Shown: positions 24,975-36,852, counted from the stretch's first letter. The stretch is DNA of 64,000 nt from Facklamia miroungae (GCF_012396555.1 NZ_JAAXPS010000004.1:1-64000); one strand, 5' to 3'. A program made the numbers and translations. Notes: generated by a model from the letters alone, not told the origin.

Positions 24975-26402
24975 TTAGTTAAATAAATCGGTAAAGAATT
25001 TTCGAATTGAATTCCACGTCTGCTCCCAGATTTTTTGGATACTAGACCAGATTTTTTGTAATAGACTGGCTTCTTTAATATCGTTAGCTACCTTCACCTC
25101 AACTGCATTACCTTTACCTGATTGCAAAATAGGCAAATGATAATCGGCAACATCTACTTGCATTTGACCTACTACTGTTCCTGCAAGAATTGGAGCTTTG
25201 ACTTGATTATCTTTAACATGAGAATTGGCAGTAAATTGATAAACTAGACGTGGAGCTGTATCGATAATAGGAACTACTAATTGTAAATCTTCGCCGTATA
25301 CTAATTGTAACTGATTTTCTCTTCCATTTTCCACTTTAATAGCATTGAGATGGGTGGCTGGAGAGTTAGCTTGAATGACTGTTTCTTTGCGGTATATATT
25401 CTGAGCCAATTCAATCAACTCTTGACTAATTTGATAGAGCTTTTCCTCATCCTTAACCCCTAACACAATTACAATCAAACGTAGACCATTTTTCTGGGTT
25501 GTAACGACCAAATTGAGACCGTCTTCTTGTGTCTTGCTAGCACTTAACCCATCAACATCTTTCATAGCATAAAGGGAATCTGACTCCTCAATCAGCAAAT
25601 TAGGATTAGTCATTTCAAAAGCATCACTAGTATCAGCTTGAAAAAGCTTTTGATAAACTTGGCTAGCTTTCAAACATTCTGGATATTCATTAATCAGATG
25701 ATAAGCAACTGTTGCAACTGTTTTTGCGGTCATTTGATTGGTCTTTCCTTGATTAATAGTCGAAGAATCCCCCGATTGATAATCTTCACTGAGGCCGGTG
25801 ACATTAATGAGATTAAACTCTTTTTCGCCCCATTCATTCAACTGGTCTTTCATTTGTTGCAAAGCTTTGGATTCTGTGCCTGCTAATTCTTCAGCCAAAG
25901 CTAAGGCAGCGCCCCTAGCTGCATTTAAACTGACAGCTTCCATTAATTCACTCAATGAGTAAGGCAAATCTTGTCTTAAAGGAACGTTTGGAATATTGTA
26001 ATCTTGACTTAACTCATAAACATCATCAGATATCCACACTTCTTGTTGACTATTTAATTGACCTTGATCAATTGCTTGGTAAACCATATATAATAAAAGC
26101 AACTGGCTAAAAGATCCCACTTCTACTTGCTGATCTGCTTCTTGACTATAGAGAATTTGACCATTTAATCCATCAACGATATAAGAACCCTTAACCCCTT
26201 CAAACACAGGCATCGATTCCATTAATTCTGAGGGCATCTTCGTTTCTTGTGAAGAATTTCTTTCTTCACTAGTCGTTTCTTTTGCTTCACTTGTTTCAAG
26301 CGATGTCGCTAATACATCAGCATTGCTCGTAGTAATACTATTGATGATAATTACCAAAACAAATATTTTTTTACATATGTTTATCAACAATGTGATGCTC
26401 AA
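24975..26402 (-). CDS. DacA/PBP5-like protein with degenerate catalytic motifs
   Basis: The architecture is that of a D-alanyl-D-alanine carboxypeptidase. An N-terminal signal comes first, then an S11 transpeptidase-like domain at about residues 65-330. A PBP5_C-like beta domain covers about 345-435. The C-terminal amphipathic helix (LLQKIWSSIQKIWEQ) would anchor it to the outer face of the membrane. The catalytic signatures are lost. SxxK reads S97-F-S-Q100, SxN reads A161-A-R163, and KTG reads S287-A-S289, although the flanking sequence aligns well (GLNNE-like TGLSEDY, ALAEELAG). The frame is intact, so it looks like a maintained pseudoenzyme. The start is uncertain: TTG at 26400-26402 touches GAGGAG, and TTG four codons later may be used. 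Confidence 0.85.
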   Translation of the reverse strand: MSITLLINICKKIFVLVIIINSITTSNADVLATSLETSEAKETTSEERNSSQETKMPSELMESMPVFEGVKGSYIVDGLNGQILYSQEADQQVEVGSFSQLLLLYMVYQAIDQGQLNSQQEVWISDDVYELSQDYNIPNVPLRQDLPYSLSELMEAVSLNAARGAALALAEELAGTESKALQQMKDQLNEWGEKEFNLINVTGLSEDYQSGDSSTINQGKTNQMTAKTVATVAYHLINEYPECLKASQVYQKLFQADTSDAFEMTNPNLLIEESDSLYAMKDVDGLSASKTQEDGLNLVVTTQKNGLRLIVIVLGVKDEEKLYQISQELIELAQNIYRKETVIQANSPATHLNAIKVENGRENQLQLVYGEDLQLVVPIIDTAPRLVYQFTANSHVKDNQVKAPILAGTVVGQMQVDVADYHLPILQSGKGNAVEVKVANDIKEASLLQKIWSSIQKIWEQTWNSIRKFFTDLFN

Positions 26403-26456
26403 CTCCTCACTTCTTAATTATTTTAAAGCCGCTTTTTCTATTATACCTAACCATTT

Positions 26457-26496
26457 AAAAAAAGGTAGCTTGTCTAACCTTATTAGATCAAGCTTC
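26457..26496 (-). terminator. Hairpin with T-run upstream of the dacA-like gene
   Basis: AGCTTG-TCTAA pairs across a TAAGG loop, followed by seven T residues on the minus strand. It is the second terminator-like element between guaB and the dacA-like gene. A possible -10 (TATAAT on the minus strand, 26440-26445) follows it. Confidence 0.6.
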
Positions 26497-26580
26497 CATA
26501 ATTTAGATACAGACTTTTTCAATTGTTATTTTTGAAATTTGTGACTTATCTCTTTTAGCTAAAAAATAGTATTAGTTAAC

Positions 26581-26622
26581 AAAAAAAGAGCCAAAACCTT
26601 TTATAATTAGGATTTGGCTCTT
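26581..26622 (-). terminator. Intrinsic terminator of guaB
   Basis: The stem AAGAGCCAAA with TTTGGCTCTT (26586-26595 and 26613-26622) is followed by seven T residues on the minus strand, just after the guaB stop. Confidence 0.85.
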
Positions 26623-26629
26623 AACTGAC

Positions 26630-28252
<1,623 letters not shown>

Positions 28253-28257
28253 TTACA

Positions 28258-29022
28258 TTAGAAGAGACCACCAACAATTTTCCACTTATTTTTTAAATAA
28301 TAGCGTAAAGCTAGAGTGATTACTCCCAAGATAATATACCCTATCGGTGGTAGAATTGGGTTAATTACTGGTGGAATAAAGGCCTGACTCAACATGATTA
28401 AACCAATCCATGCCATCATTGCAACGGTTGATACCATAAAATAGCGTCCATAACCTTTCTGACCTTTAGGCGCATCTAGATTCGGTAAGACCTTTGCTGT
28501 TTTCATCATCGCATAACCACCAATGGCATAGTTAAGGATAACTGTTATGATTCCCATGTAAAAGTTGTCCTGGACACTTGAACTACCCGTTAAACCAAAT
28601 ATACCTGTTATTAATGTAAAAATTGCCCCTAACATTAAACCACCGTCTACTGCAATTTGCCAATCAGGGGATTTTTCTAAGTTTTCCTCTTCTTTAACAG
28701 CTTTATTAATAATAATTTGACTGGTTTCACTTGGTGTGCCATAAATATGTTTTGCAGTATGCCCGTCTTTTTGTCCTTCTAGGAGAGTATCTACCATTTC
28801 CAAATATACCGCTTGACAATTTGATTGTGAAACATGACTAGCACGTAGCTGTCGATCAATATCTAACAAAAATTTTAAATTTCGTTTGGTCAGCTGATCG
28901 ACTTTTTCTTGTGGTACCCCAGTTAATATAGAACTTTCTTCTGATGGAAGAGAATCCTGATGCTCTTCTCTTTCAACTTCTTGCACCTTTGTTAGTATCT
29001 TTTCTTCTTGCTTATCTTTCAT
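28258..29022 (-). CDS. DUF1129-type membrane protein
   Basis: This 254-aa protein has a charged, probably cytoplasmic N-terminal part (residues 1-125, with the helical segment LTKRNLKFLLDIDRQL). Four to five membrane helices occupy the second half, with a PP-rich loop (FIPPVINPILPP). This layout and its place just after ychF match the DUF1129 proteins of lactic acid bacteria near the origin. The function is not known. It is 11 bp from ychF and so in its operon. Confidence 0.7.
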   Translation of the reverse strand: MKDKQEEKILTKVQEVEREEHQDSLPSEESSILTGVPQEKVDQLTKRNLKFLLDIDRQLRASHVSQSNCQAVYLEMVDTLLEGQKDGHTAKHIYGTPSETSQIIINKAVKEEENLEKSPDWQIAVDGGLMLGAIFTLITGIFGLTGSSSVQDNFYMGIITVILNYAIGGYAMMKTAKVLPNLDAPKGQKGYGRYFMVSTVAMMAWIGLIMLSQAFIPPVINPILPPIGYIILGVITLALRYYLKNKWKIVGGLF

Positions 29023-29033
29023 CCTTTTTCCTC

Positions 29034-30134
29034 CTATACATTAAAGCGGAAGAGCATAATATCTCCATCTTTAACGATATATTCTTTACCTTCTGAGCGA
29101 TAGAGACCTTTTTCTTTAACCGCTTGCTCTGAGCCATACTTAACTAAGTCATCATAAGACATGGTCTCTGCTCGAATAAATCCTCGTTCAAAGTCGGAAT
29201 GAATTACTCCTGCTGCTTGAGGAGCTTTCATACCTACTTTGAAAGTCCATGCTCTCACTTCCTTCTCACCAGCAGTAAAGTATGTGCCTAAGCCGAGTAG
29301 TTTATATACGGATTGAATTAAGCGATCTAAACCAGAAACTTTTAAGCCGTAATCATCTAAAAAGCTTAACTTTTCTTCCTCATCTAGTTCTGCAATTTCT
29401 TCTTCCAACCTGGCTGAAACAGGTACTACCTCTGCTCCTTGTTGGTCAGCTAAGGCGCGAACTTGCGCCAAGAACGGATTAGCTTCCGGATCACTGACTT
29501 CTTCTTCACCAATATTAGCTACATAGAGCATTTTTTTTCGTGTTAATAAGAAGAGATTATTTACATAAGGAAGTTGCTCATCGTAGAATTCAACACTGTT
29601 GGCTAGCTGGTTATGTTCCAAAGCGTCCTTTAACTTTAATAGAACCTCATGTTCTGTCACGGCATCCTTATCTTTTGTACGGGCTAGCTTTTCTACTTTG
29701 GCGATTCGTTTATCGATCGTTTCTAAGTCCGCAAGAATTAATTCAAGATTAATTGTTTCGATATCTTCAATGGGATCGACTTTACCAGAAACGTGGGTAA
29801 TATTTGAATCTTCAAAACAACGGACCACGTGACAAATGGCATCGACTTGACGGATGTTGGCTAAAAATTTATTACCTAACCCTTCTCCTTTACTAGCGCC
29901 TTTCACAATGCCTGCAATATCCGTGAACTCAATTGTCGTTGGAATTGTCTTTTTAGGTTTGACAAGCCGGGTGATCTCTGTCAAACGCTCATCTGGGACT
30001 TCTACCACTCCTACATTGGGATCAATTGTAGCAAAAGGATAGTTTGCAGCTTCAACTCCCGCTTTAGTAATTGCATTAAATAAAGTTGATTTCCCTACGT
30101 TAGGTAGTCCTACAATTCCTGCTGTTAATGCCAT
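29034..30134 (-). CDS. ychF: Redox-regulated ATPase/GTPase YchF (Obg family)
   Basis: YchF is a ribosome-associated P-loop NTPase that prefers ATP. The 366-aa protein has G1 GLPNVGKS at residues 8-15, the switch segment [10 protein letters not shown], and G3 [10 protein letters not shown]. The degenerate G4 is N-I-G-E (in VANIGEE) in place of NKxD, which is the YchF hallmark for ATP use. A helical hairpin follows, and then a C-terminal TGS-like domain ending in [12 protein letters not shown]. The order DUF951-ychF-DUF1129 follows parB, as in related genomes. Confidence 0.97.
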   Translation of the reverse strand: MALTAGIVGLPNVGKSTLFNAITKAGVEAANYPFATIDPNVGVVEVPDERLTEITRLVKPKKTIPTTIEFTDIAGIVKGASKGEGLGNKFLANIRQVDAICHVVRCFEDSNITHVSGKVDPIEDIETINLELILADLETIDKRIAKVEKLARTKDKDAVTEHEVLLKLKDALEHNQLANSVEFYDEQLPYVNNLFLLTRKKMLYVANIGEEEVSDPEANPFLAQVRALADQQGAEVVPVSARLEEEIAELDEEEKLSFLDDYGLKVSGLDRLIQSVYKLLGLGTYFTAGEKEVRAWTFKVGMKAPQAAGVIHSDFERGFIRAETMSYDDLVKYGSEQAVKEKGLYRSEGKEYIVKDGDIMLFRFNV

Positions 30135-30149
30135 AATTTCACTCTCTTT

Positions 30150-30356
30150 CTAAAGGTTTACTTCTTGATGTTTTTCTATAATTTTTTTCATTTTCTTTTC
30201 AAAATCACGGCGAGTCATTGTAACAATATGCTGACAATTTTCACAACGAATACGAATATCCATACCCATACGTACAATTTGCCAACGATTGGTTTGACAA
30301 GCGTGTGGTTTTTTCATTTCTACTATATCAAATTTATCATAAATTTTTGAATCCAT
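30150..30356 (-). CDS. DUF951 small conserved protein
   Basis: This 68-aa protein has the conserved blocks VEMKKPHACQTN.W and RCENCQHIVTM.R.DFEK. The latter carries a CxxC pair that may bind metal. DUF951 proteins regularly lie between parB and ychF in Firmicutes near the origin, as here. The function is unknown. GAGGGCAAAA precedes the ATG. Confidence 0.85.
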   Translation of the reverse strand: MDSKIYDKFDIVEMKKPHACQTNRWQIVRMGMDIRIRCENCQHIVTMTRRDFEKKMKKIIEKHQEVNL

Positions 30357-30381
30357 TTTTGCCCTCCTAGTGAGTTAAGAT

Positions 30382-31260
30382 TTAAACATGGATATTCAAT
30401 AAGTCTAAAATCCTTGTCAAATCCGAATCATTGACAAATTCGATTTCAATTTTTCCTTTATCTCCCTTAGAGACTATTTTAGCTGGGGTGCCAAACTTTT
30501 CTTCCATTTGATTTTCAATAGCCAGCCAAAGAGGTGATTTTTGTTCTTTTTTCATTTTCTTAGCTTTGTTAGGCTGTGTTTGATTATATTTTTGAACTAA
30601 CTCTTCCAACTGACGCACCGTTAATTGTTCTTTAACTACCTTCTTAGCTAATATTTCCATCTGACTTTTATCTTTTAAGCCTAAAATCGTACGCGCTTGC
30701 CCCATCGACAACTTTTCTTCATTTACCAGTTGTTTGATCGGATCGGGTAGTTGAAGTAAGCGGATATAGTTGGCAATATACGGACGACTCTTTCCTATAC
30801 GCTCAGCCACTTCCGCTTGAGTTAATTTTAGACGGTCCATTAACATATCATATGCTTCGGCTTCTTCTAAAGGGCTTAAATCTTCCCTTTGCAAGTTCTC
30901 AATAACAGCTATTTCAATCATTGCCTCTTCGTCAAGTTCTCTGACAATTGCTGGGATAGTCGTTTTGCCGGCCAATTTAGAAGCACGAACCCTACGTTCA
31001 CCCGCAATAATTTCATAGCCTTTTATTGAAGATTTTCTAATAATGATTGGTTGAAAAACACCCGTTTGACGGATGGATTCTGCCAATTCATTTAAAGCGT
31101 TAATATCGAAATGTTTTCGAGGTTGGTATGGATTGGGGCGAATATCTTCTAATTTAATCTCAGTGACCATCTCATGATCATTGGGTACTTCTTCATATGC
31201 AGAACTGAAGAGCGCTTCCATACCCCGACCTAATCCACCTTTTCTAGGTTTATTGGTCAT
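30382..31260 (-). CDS. parB: Chromosome partitioning protein ParB (Spo0J)
   Basis: ParB binds parS and spreads as a CTP-dependent sliding clamp, loading SMC near the origin. The 292-aa protein has the ParB N-terminal domain with IIAGERRVRASKLAG (the CTP-binding GERRxRA motif). A central HTH follows (LKLTQAEVAERIGKSRPYIANYIRLLQL), and then a C-terminal dimerisation helix. It overlaps parA by 11 bp. Two perfect parS sites lie across the origin at 54,464 and 55,298. Confidence 0.96.
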   Translation of the reverse strand: MTNKPRKGGLGRGMEALFSSAYEEVPNDHEMVTEIKLEDIRPNPYQPRKHFDINALNELAESIRQTGVFQPIIIRKSSIKGYEIIAGERRVRASKLAGKTTIPAIVRELDEEAMIEIAVIENLQREDLSPLEEAEAYDMLMDRLKLTQAEVAERIGKSRPYIANYIRLLQLPDPIKQLVNEEKLSMGQARTILGLKDKSQMEILAKKVVKEQLTVRQLEELVQKYNQTQPNKAKKMKKEQKSPLWLAIENQMEEKFGTPAKIVSKGDKGKIEIEFVNDSDLTRILDLLNIHV

Positions 31261-32014
31261 TATTGATCACTTCCTCTGCCAATTCTTTATACATAATAGC
31301 TCCTCTTGATTTAGGATCATAATCAATGACTGATAAGCCATATGATGGAGCCTCAGACAAACGGATATTTCTCGAAATGACGGTGTTATATACTTTTTCT
31401 TGGAAATATTTGCGTACTTCATCGACCACTTCATAGCCTAGATTAGTTCGCGCATCGAGCATGGTAATTAAAACTCCTTCAATTCTAAATTGAGGATTTA
31501 ATGATTTTTGAACCAATCTGATCGTATTTAGCAATTGACTAAGGCCTTCCAGAGCATAATATTCTGCTTGAACTGGAATTAAGATCGTATCTGATGCCGT
31601 AAAGGCATTAATAGATAATTGGCCTAAAGAAGGAGGACAATCGACCAAAATATAATCATAATCTTGACTGACAGCCTCTACCGCTTCTTTCAAACGAAAT
31701 TCTCGGTCTTCAAAGTTTACCAATTCAATTTCAGCAGCTGCCAAAGAAATGGTGGATGGTACAATATCTAAATTCTCTCTCGATGTTGGAATGATACTTT
31801 CTTTTATGGGGACTTGATCAACAAGCACCTCATAGAGACTATTGACAACATCTCCTCTTTCAATTCCTAAACCAGAAGTAGCATTTCCTTGAGAATCTGA
31901 ATCAATCACGAGTACTTTCTTTCCCATAAAGGCTAACGCCGCTCCCAAATTAACAGTTGTGGTCGTTTTCCCGACACCGCCTTTTTGGTTTCCGATGGCA
32001 ATCATCTTTCCCAT
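31250..32014 (-). CDS. parA: Chromosome partitioning ATPase ParA (Soj)
   Basis: This 254-aa deviant Walker ATPase has KGGVGKTTTTVNLG at about residues 10-23, with the signature lysine. It also has the DSDSQGNATSGLG switch and the DYILVDCPPSLGQLS Walker B. In Soj relatives it controls DnaA and works with ParB in origin segregation. GGAGGAAGCAT precedes the ATG. It lies 12 bp after rsmG. Confidence 0.97.
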   Translation of the reverse strand: MGKMIAIGNQKGGVGKTTTTVNLGAALAFMGKKVLVIDSDSQGNATSGLGIERGDVVNSLYEVLVDQVPIKESIIPTSRENLDIVPSTISLAAAEIELVNFEDREFRLKEAVEAVSQDYDYILVDCPPSLGQLSINAFTASDTILIPVQAEYYALEGLSQLLNTIRLVQKSLNPQFRIEGVLITMLDARTNLGYEVVDEVRKYFQEKVYNTVISRNIRLSEAPSYGLSVIDYDPKSRGAIMYKELAEEVINNDQ

Positions 32015-32026
32015 ATGCTTCCTCCT

Positions 32027-32752
32027 TTACTTAATTGGCTGTTTACTCGGCTTGCCTGCTTTGCGTGGATATTTGTTTGGTGTATCCAGTGTCTTTTCAA
32101 TCAACAAAAGGGTTCTTTCTCCCTCATCTTCAGGTAAGTGCGTTTGTTTGACTTGCGCCAGTTTGGCTCCCAAAACTTGAATCGCTTTTGCTGCCTCTTG
32201 TAATTCAACTTGTGTCTGACTATGACTACCTTTTAAAACGATAAATTGCCCTCCTTTTTTTAAAAAGGGTAAGCAATACTCAGCCAAGACATTCAAGGGA
32301 GCAACTGCTCTGGCCGTAACCAAATCAAATTGCCCTCGATAATGGCTATCTTGACCAAAATCTTCGGCCCTACCATGGAGTAATTTAATTTGATCTAGGC
32401 CTAATTCTGCAGTTAGTTCAGTCAAAAATTGGATACGCTTATTCAACGAGTCAATGATCGTTAATTTTATTTCTGGATAGATGATTTTAATGGGTAAACT
32501 AGGAAAGCCAGCTCCAGCTCCCACATCACACACTTTTAACGATTTATTAGCTATTGGAAAATGCCATAGAGACAGTAAAGAATCATAAAAATGCTTAAGA
32601 TAGACTTCTTCCTTATTTGTAATAGCAGTTAAATTAACCCGTTGATTCCATTCAATTAACTTCTGATAATAAGTAGAATATTGATGGTGCTGGGTAAGAT
32701 TAACCGATATCCCTTGCTCTTGTAAAGCTTTTATAAATTGATCTTCATTCAT
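32027..32752 (-). CDS. rsmG: 16S rRNA (guanine-527-N7)-methyltransferase
   Basis: RsmG (GidB) methylates G527 in the 530 loop of 16S rRNA. The 241-aa length is standard. SAM motif I is CDVGAGAGFPSLPIKI, followed by VTARAVAPLNVLAEYC and the family N-terminal block NLTAI. The basic tail (NKYPRKAGKPSK) also fits. It is the first gene of the rsmG-parA-parB group, and an inverted pair of parS half-sites lies just upstream. Confidence 0.96.
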   Translation of the reverse strand: MNEDQFIKALQEQGISVNLTQHHQYSTYYQKLIEWNQRVNLTAITNKEEVYLKHFYDSLLSLWHFPIANKSLKVCDVGAGAGFPSLPIKIIYPEIKLTIIDSLNKRIQFLTELTAELGLDQIKLLHGRAEDFGQDSHYRGQFDLVTARAVAPLNVLAEYCLPFLKKGGQFIVLKGSHSQTQVELQEAAKAIQVLGAKLAQVKQTHLPEDEGERTLLLIEKTLDTPNKYPRKAGKPSKQPIK

Positions 32753-32775
32753 ATAATCCCTCTTATCGCTTGATT

Positions 32776-32792
32776 GTGAAACATTGTTTCAC
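32776..32792. promoter_or_regulatory. Everted parS half-sites upstream of rsmG-parA-parB
   Basis: GTGAAACA (32776-32783) and TGTTTCAC (32785-32792) are the two parS half-sites in swapped order, one base apart. They form an inverted repeat 24-40 bp upstream of rsmG. ParB autoregulation is possible but untested. Confidence 0.45.
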
Positions 32793-32904
32793 AGCATCTT
32801 AACTTTACTAAAATAATAGACCAATAGCAACCTGTATCAATGAATATTTTCAAGTAGATTTTTGCAAAAATCTAAGAGCCTTATATATGTCCATTCTTTC
32901 TTTT

Positions 32905-32945
32905 AAAAAACCTCCTCTTAATTAGCTAACTAATTAGGAAGAGGT
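32905..32945 (-). terminator. Intrinsic terminator after mnmG
   Basis: A long stem (CCTCTTCCTAATTAG with CTAATTAAGAGGAGG on the minus strand) is followed by TTTTTT. Confidence 0.8.
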
Positions 32946-32990
32946 ATTATTAGACCTTATTGTTGGATAAATAATATATTTGGAAAAGAA

Positions 32991-34895
32991 CTAATTTGTT
33001 TTAATTTTTGCAATTTTACCCTGTTGAATATAAACGGATAGAATTGCAATATCCGCCGGATTAACACCTGATATGCGACTAGCCTGTCCAATATTAGAAG
33101 GTCGAATGAGTTTTAAACGTTCCCGAGCTTCAGTAGCTAAGCTGTCTACTGCATCATAATCGATATTTTCGGGGATAAACTTTTCTTCCATTGCTTTTAC
33201 GCGATCAACCTTGTGATTGGCTTTATTAATATAACCAGCATATTTTATTTGAATTTCAACTTGTTCACCCACTTGACGACTCACATCTTTTTTCAATATA
33301 GGTAACGCATTAATGAGATCAAAATACTTAATTTCTGGTCTTTTTAATAGTTCACTTGCTAGAATACCATCTTTAAGTGGGGTTGATCCCACTTTTGTAA
33401 AATATTCTGTTAATCCTTGTGTACTTGGTTTAATACGAATTGAAGCTAAACGTTGCAATTCTTCTTCGACTGCAACTTCTTTTTCTTTAAATTGACGATA
33501 ACGAACATCATCTACCAAGCCAATCTGATGGCCTTTTTCTGTCAAACGGAAATCTGCATTATCATGACGTAGTAAAAGGCGATATTCTGCTCTAGAAGTC
33601 AACAGACGGTAGGGTTCGGTAGTTCCTTTTGTCACAAGGTCATCAATCATGACACCGATATATCCTTCTGAACGTGTGATGATAAAAGGCTCTTTATCAA
33701 AAGCCTTGTGACATGCATTAATTCCGGCAATAATTCCTTGTCCAGCTGCTTCCTCATAACCACTAGTACCGTTCATTTGACCTGCTGTAAAAAGGCCAGG
33801 TAAATTACGAACTTCCAAGGAAAGGGATAATTGGTGGGGAACAACCACATCATATTCAATCGCATAACCTGCCCGCATCAATTTTGCATCTTCCAAACCT
33901 TCTACAGAATGTAATACTTCCATTTGAACATCTTCAGGTAAAGAGGTCGATAGTCCTTGAATATACATTTCTTTAGTATTTCTTCCTTCGGGCTCAATAA
34001 AGACTTGATGACGTGGTTTGTCACTAAAACGAACAATTTTGTCTTCAATTGATGGACAATACCTAGCACCCACTCCCTCAACTATCCCGGAAAACATAGG
34101 AGCCTTATGAAGATTGTTGCGAATTATTTCATGGGTTTGACTATTTGTATGCGTTAACCAACATGAAATTTGTTCTTGTAAATAGTCTTTATCTTCTGTC
34201 AAATATGAAAAATGATTAGCTTGAGAGTCGCCAGGCTGTTCTTCAGTTTTATCATAGTTTACGGATGATTCATGAACACGTGGTGGCGTTCCCGTTTTAA
34301 AGCGAGTTAATTCGATTCCTAATTCTAATAAATGTTCAGATAACTTGATCGACGGTAAAGTGTTATTGGGACCTGAAGAATAGGCTAAATCACCAATAAT
34401 AATTTTTCCGCGTGAAGAAGTACCTGCGGTTAAAACAACCGACTTTGCTTTGTAAATCGCACCTGAGTTGGTAATAATACCACGACATTCGTTATCCTCA
34501 ACTAAAAGTTTTTCAACAAGGCCTTGTTTGAGATCCAGATTTTCCGTTTCTTCGAGTACTTGTTTCATACTATTTGAATAATCATGTTTATCCGCTTGAG
34601 CTCGTAAAGCTTGTACAGCTGGTCCTTTACCAGTATTTAAAAGGCGCATTTGAATGTATGTTCGGTCAATATTTCGACCCATCTCGCCACCCAATGCATC
34701 AATCTCACGTACTACAACCCCTTTTGCCGGTCCTCCAATGGACGGATTACATGGCATAAAAGCAACCATTTCTAAATTCATCGTCATTAACAGCGTATTC
34801 GCACCTAAGCGTGCGGAAGCCAAAGCAGCTTCTGAACCTGCATGACCTGCTCCAACAACAATCACATCATATTGGCCCGCTTCATAAGTTTGCAT
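32991..34895 (-). CDS. mnmG: tRNA uridine-5-carboxymethylaminomethyl modification protein MnmG
   Basis: MnmG (GidA) is the FAD- and NADH-dependent partner of MnmE in modifying U34 of tRNA. The 634-aa protein has the dinucleotide motif [12 protein letters not shown] near residue 12. The GidA signatures [10 protein letters not shown] and [17 protein letters not shown] are present, and the C-terminal helical domain ends with [17 protein letters not shown]. Its ATG overlaps the stop of the upstream NUDIX gene by one base (TAATG), so translation is coupled. Downstream is a terminator. Confidence 0.97.
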   Translation of the reverse strand: MQTYEAGQYDVIVVGAGHAGSEAALASARLGANTLLMTMNLEMVAFMPCNPSIGGPAKGVVVREIDALGGEMGRNIDRTYIQMRLLNTGKGPAVQALRAQADKHDYSNSMKQVLEETENLDLKQGLVEKLLVEDNECRGIITNSGAIYKAKSVVLTAGTSSRGKIIIGDLAYSSGPNNTLPSIKLSEHLLELGIELTRFKTGTPPRVHESSVNYDKTEEQPGDSQANHFSYLTEDKDYLQEQISCWLTHTNSQTHEIIRNNLHKAPMFSGIVEGVGARYCPSIEDKIVRFSDKPRHQVFIEPEGRNTKEMYIQGLSTSLPEDVQMEVLHSVEGLEDAKLMRAGYAIEYDVVVPHQLSLSLEVRNLPGLFTAGQMNGTSGYEEAAGQGIIAGINACHKAFDKEPFIITRSEGYIGVMIDDLVTKGTTEPYRLLTSRAEYRLLLRHDNADFRLTEKGHQIGLVDDVRYRQFKEKEVAVEEELQRLASIRIKPSTQGLTEYFTKVGSTPLKDGILASELLKRPEIKYFDLINALPILKKDVSRQVGEQVEIQIKYAGYINKANHKVDRVKAMEEKFIPENIDYDAVDSLATEARERLKLIRPSNIGQASRISGVNPADIAILSVYIQQGKIAKIKTN

Positions 34896-35386
34896 TATTT
34901 TTCACCTCTATTTTCCATAAATTCTACTTTTTGGTCGATCAGTGTCCCTTTTTCATCATAAGAAAAACTTGCCCAGAAAAAAGGACGATCATCTAAAATC
35001 CACTGCAAAAAAAGGTAGTCTCCCTCCCAAGTAGGTTTGTCTAGCACTTTGTCATAGTCAACCCATTCTAAGGTCCCTTCATCACAATCCTTTAATACTT
35101 CTCCTTCAAAATCAGTTACTCGATAGACAAATGAATACCAGTCTCTTTGATCTTTGGTAAAATCCGGAAAAGTAATAAAACCTAAGGGAATTAATGATTT
35201 AGCCTTGAGACCCGTTTCTTCATATATTTCACGGATGGCACATTCTTTTGGACTTTCGCCCGGCTCAAATTTACCCCCTACGCTTACCCATTTACCTTCA
35301 TGAATATCATCTTTTCGCTTATTGCGATGAAGTAGTAATAATTGTTTACCATTATCGAGATAACAAATTGTGGATAATTGTTGCAT
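34895..35386 (-). CDS. NUDIX hydrolase, MutT-like
   Basis: This 163-aa protein has a complete Nudix box at about residues 38-60: [24 protein letters not shown] fits Gx5Ex7REUxEExGU, split here for reading as [12 protein letters not shown] and [12 protein letters not shown]. It is probably an 8-oxo-dGTP or other nucleoside-triphosphate pyrophosphatase; the substrate cannot be read from sequence. It lies between mnmE (10 bp upstream) and mnmG (one-base overlap), whereas most Firmicutes have mnmE and mnmG adjacent. Confidence 0.88.
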   Translation of the reverse strand: MQQLSTICYLDNGKQLLLLHRNKRKDDIHEGKWVSVGGKFEPGESPKECAIREIYEETGLKAKSLIPLGFITFPDFTKDQRDWYSFVYRVTDFEGEVLKDCDEGTLEWVDYDKVLDKPTWEGDYLFLQWILDDRPFFWASFSYDEKGTLIDQKVEFMENRGEK

Positions 35387-35396
35387 AATTGCCTTC

Positions 35397-36773
35397 CTAC
35401 TTTCCTAAACAGAATTGACTGAATAACTTATCTAATAATTCATCTTGAACACTATCGCCAGTAATTTCACCTAAGAGATCCCAGGCCCTTGTGAAATCGA
35501 TTTGAACTAAATCAATGGGTATTTCCGATTGACAGCCGAGTATAACCTCATCAAGTGCTTGAAGGGATTGCTTTAATAAAGTCGTATGACGCGAGTTTAA
35601 TAAGTAATTAATATCAGTTGACTCTAAATTACCACTATAAAACAGATCTTCAATTCTTTTTTCCAATAAATCTAAACCTTGGTCTTTTATAATCGAAATA
35701 GGGATAATTTCAGACGCTTCCATTTCATTTGACACATCAGAAAAGTCAATTTGACTCGGCAAATCAGTTTTGTTCAATAAAATGATTCTTTTCTTATCAT
35801 TTGTCAAAGATAGAAGTTCCTTGTCAATATCACTTAACTGTTCAGATTGGTTTAAAATTAAAATGACTAAATCAGACTCTTCCATAATTTTACGACTTTT
35901 AGCAACACCAATTTGTTCAACTAATTCTTGAGTTTGCCGGATCCCAGCCGTATCAATTAAGTGTAAGGGGACTCCTTTGACATTAATGTATTCTTCGATC
36001 GTATCACGAGTGGTCCCTGCAATATCCGTTACAATTGCCTTGTCAGATCCTGTCAAGTAATTCAACAAACTCGACTTACCCACATTCGGCTTACCTATAA
36101 TCGCTGTTCGAATACCTTCTCGAAAAAGACGTCCATTTTGCGCTTTTTGTAAAATTTCATTTATTTTTTGTTTGACTCGTTGCGAAGTTTCAATTAAAGT
36201 TTGATTTGACATTTCTTCAACATCATCATATTCAGGATAGTCAATCGTAACTTCTATTTGAGCTAAACTTTCTAACATTTCGTGGCGTAAACTTCTAATT
36301 TGATTTGACAGGGTGCCTTTTAATTGATTCAAAGAAGCATCCATTGCTTTTCCTGTTTTTGCTTGAATCAGATCCATTAAAGCTTCAGCTTGTGACAAAT
36401 CAATTCGGCCATTTAAAAAAGCGCGCTTAGTAAACTCCCCAGGCTCTGCTATGCGAGCACCCGCTAATAAGCAAGTTTCAAGGATTCTTTGCATAGCAAC
36501 AATTCCACCATGGCAATTAATTTCGACAATATCTTCACGTGTATAGGTTTTAGGCCCCTTTAAAATAGTCACCATCACTTCGTCCAAAATTTTTTCATCT
36601 TGATCAACAATATGACCGTAATGTATCGTATGACTTACTACTTGACTAAGGTCTTTCCCTTTAAAAATTCTTTCTATAATTGACAAAGCATCCGGACCAC
36701 TCATACGCACAATACCAATGGCTCCCTCACCAATAGCAGTAGAAATCGCCACAATCGTATCCATAATATACAT
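35397..36773 (-). CDS. mnmE: tRNA modification GTPase MnmE
   Basis: MnmE works with MnmG at the wobble uridine. The protein is about 458 aa. The N-terminal folate-binding domain begins [20 protein letters not shown], and a helical domain follows. The inserted G domain has [20 protein letters not shown] and DTAGIR. The C-terminus ends in the catalytic CLGK. Three in-frame ATGs occur. The one at 36771-36773 has GGAGG at 8-base spacing, while the first is too close to it. A structured leader with a terminator-like hairpin precedes it. Confidence 0.96.
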   Translation of the reverse strand: MYIMDTIVAISTAIGEGAIGIVRMSGPDALSIIERIFKGKDLSQVVSHTIHYGHIVDQDEKILDEVMVTILKGPKTYTREDIVEINCHGGIVAMQRILETCLLAGARIAEPGEFTKRAFLNGRIDLSQAEALMDLIQAKTGKAMDASLNQLKGTLSNQIRSLRHEMLESLAQIEVTIDYPEYDDVEEMSNQTLIETSQRVKQKINEILQKAQNGRLFREGIRTAIIGKPNVGKSSLLNYLTGSDKAIVTDIAGTTRDTIEEYINVKGVPLHLIDTAGIRQTQELVEQIGVAKSRKIMEESDLVILILNQSEQLSDIDKELLSLTNDKKRIILLNKTDLPSQIDFSDVSNEMEASEIIPISIIKDQGLDLLEKRIEDLFYSGNLESTDINYLLNSRHTTLLKQSLQALDEVILGCQSEIPIDLVQIDFTRAWDLLGEITGDSVQDELLDKLFSQFCLGK

Positions 36774-36797
36774 GCCCATGCCCTCCTTTTATTCATT

Positions 36798-36852
36798 AAA
36801 AAAAGTGCTCCACGAAAGATCCCTAAGTATTTAGGTCGTTCGAAAGCACTTT
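36798..36852 (-). ncRNA. Structured leader / attenuator upstream of mnmE
   Basis: On the minus strand AAAGTGCT (36845-36852) pairs with AGCACTTT (36802-36809), followed by a T-run. Inside, CCTAA/TTAGG and CGAA/TTCG can also pair. It lies between the promoter (36878-36906) and mnmE. I cannot assign it to a known RNA family. Confidence 0.55.
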
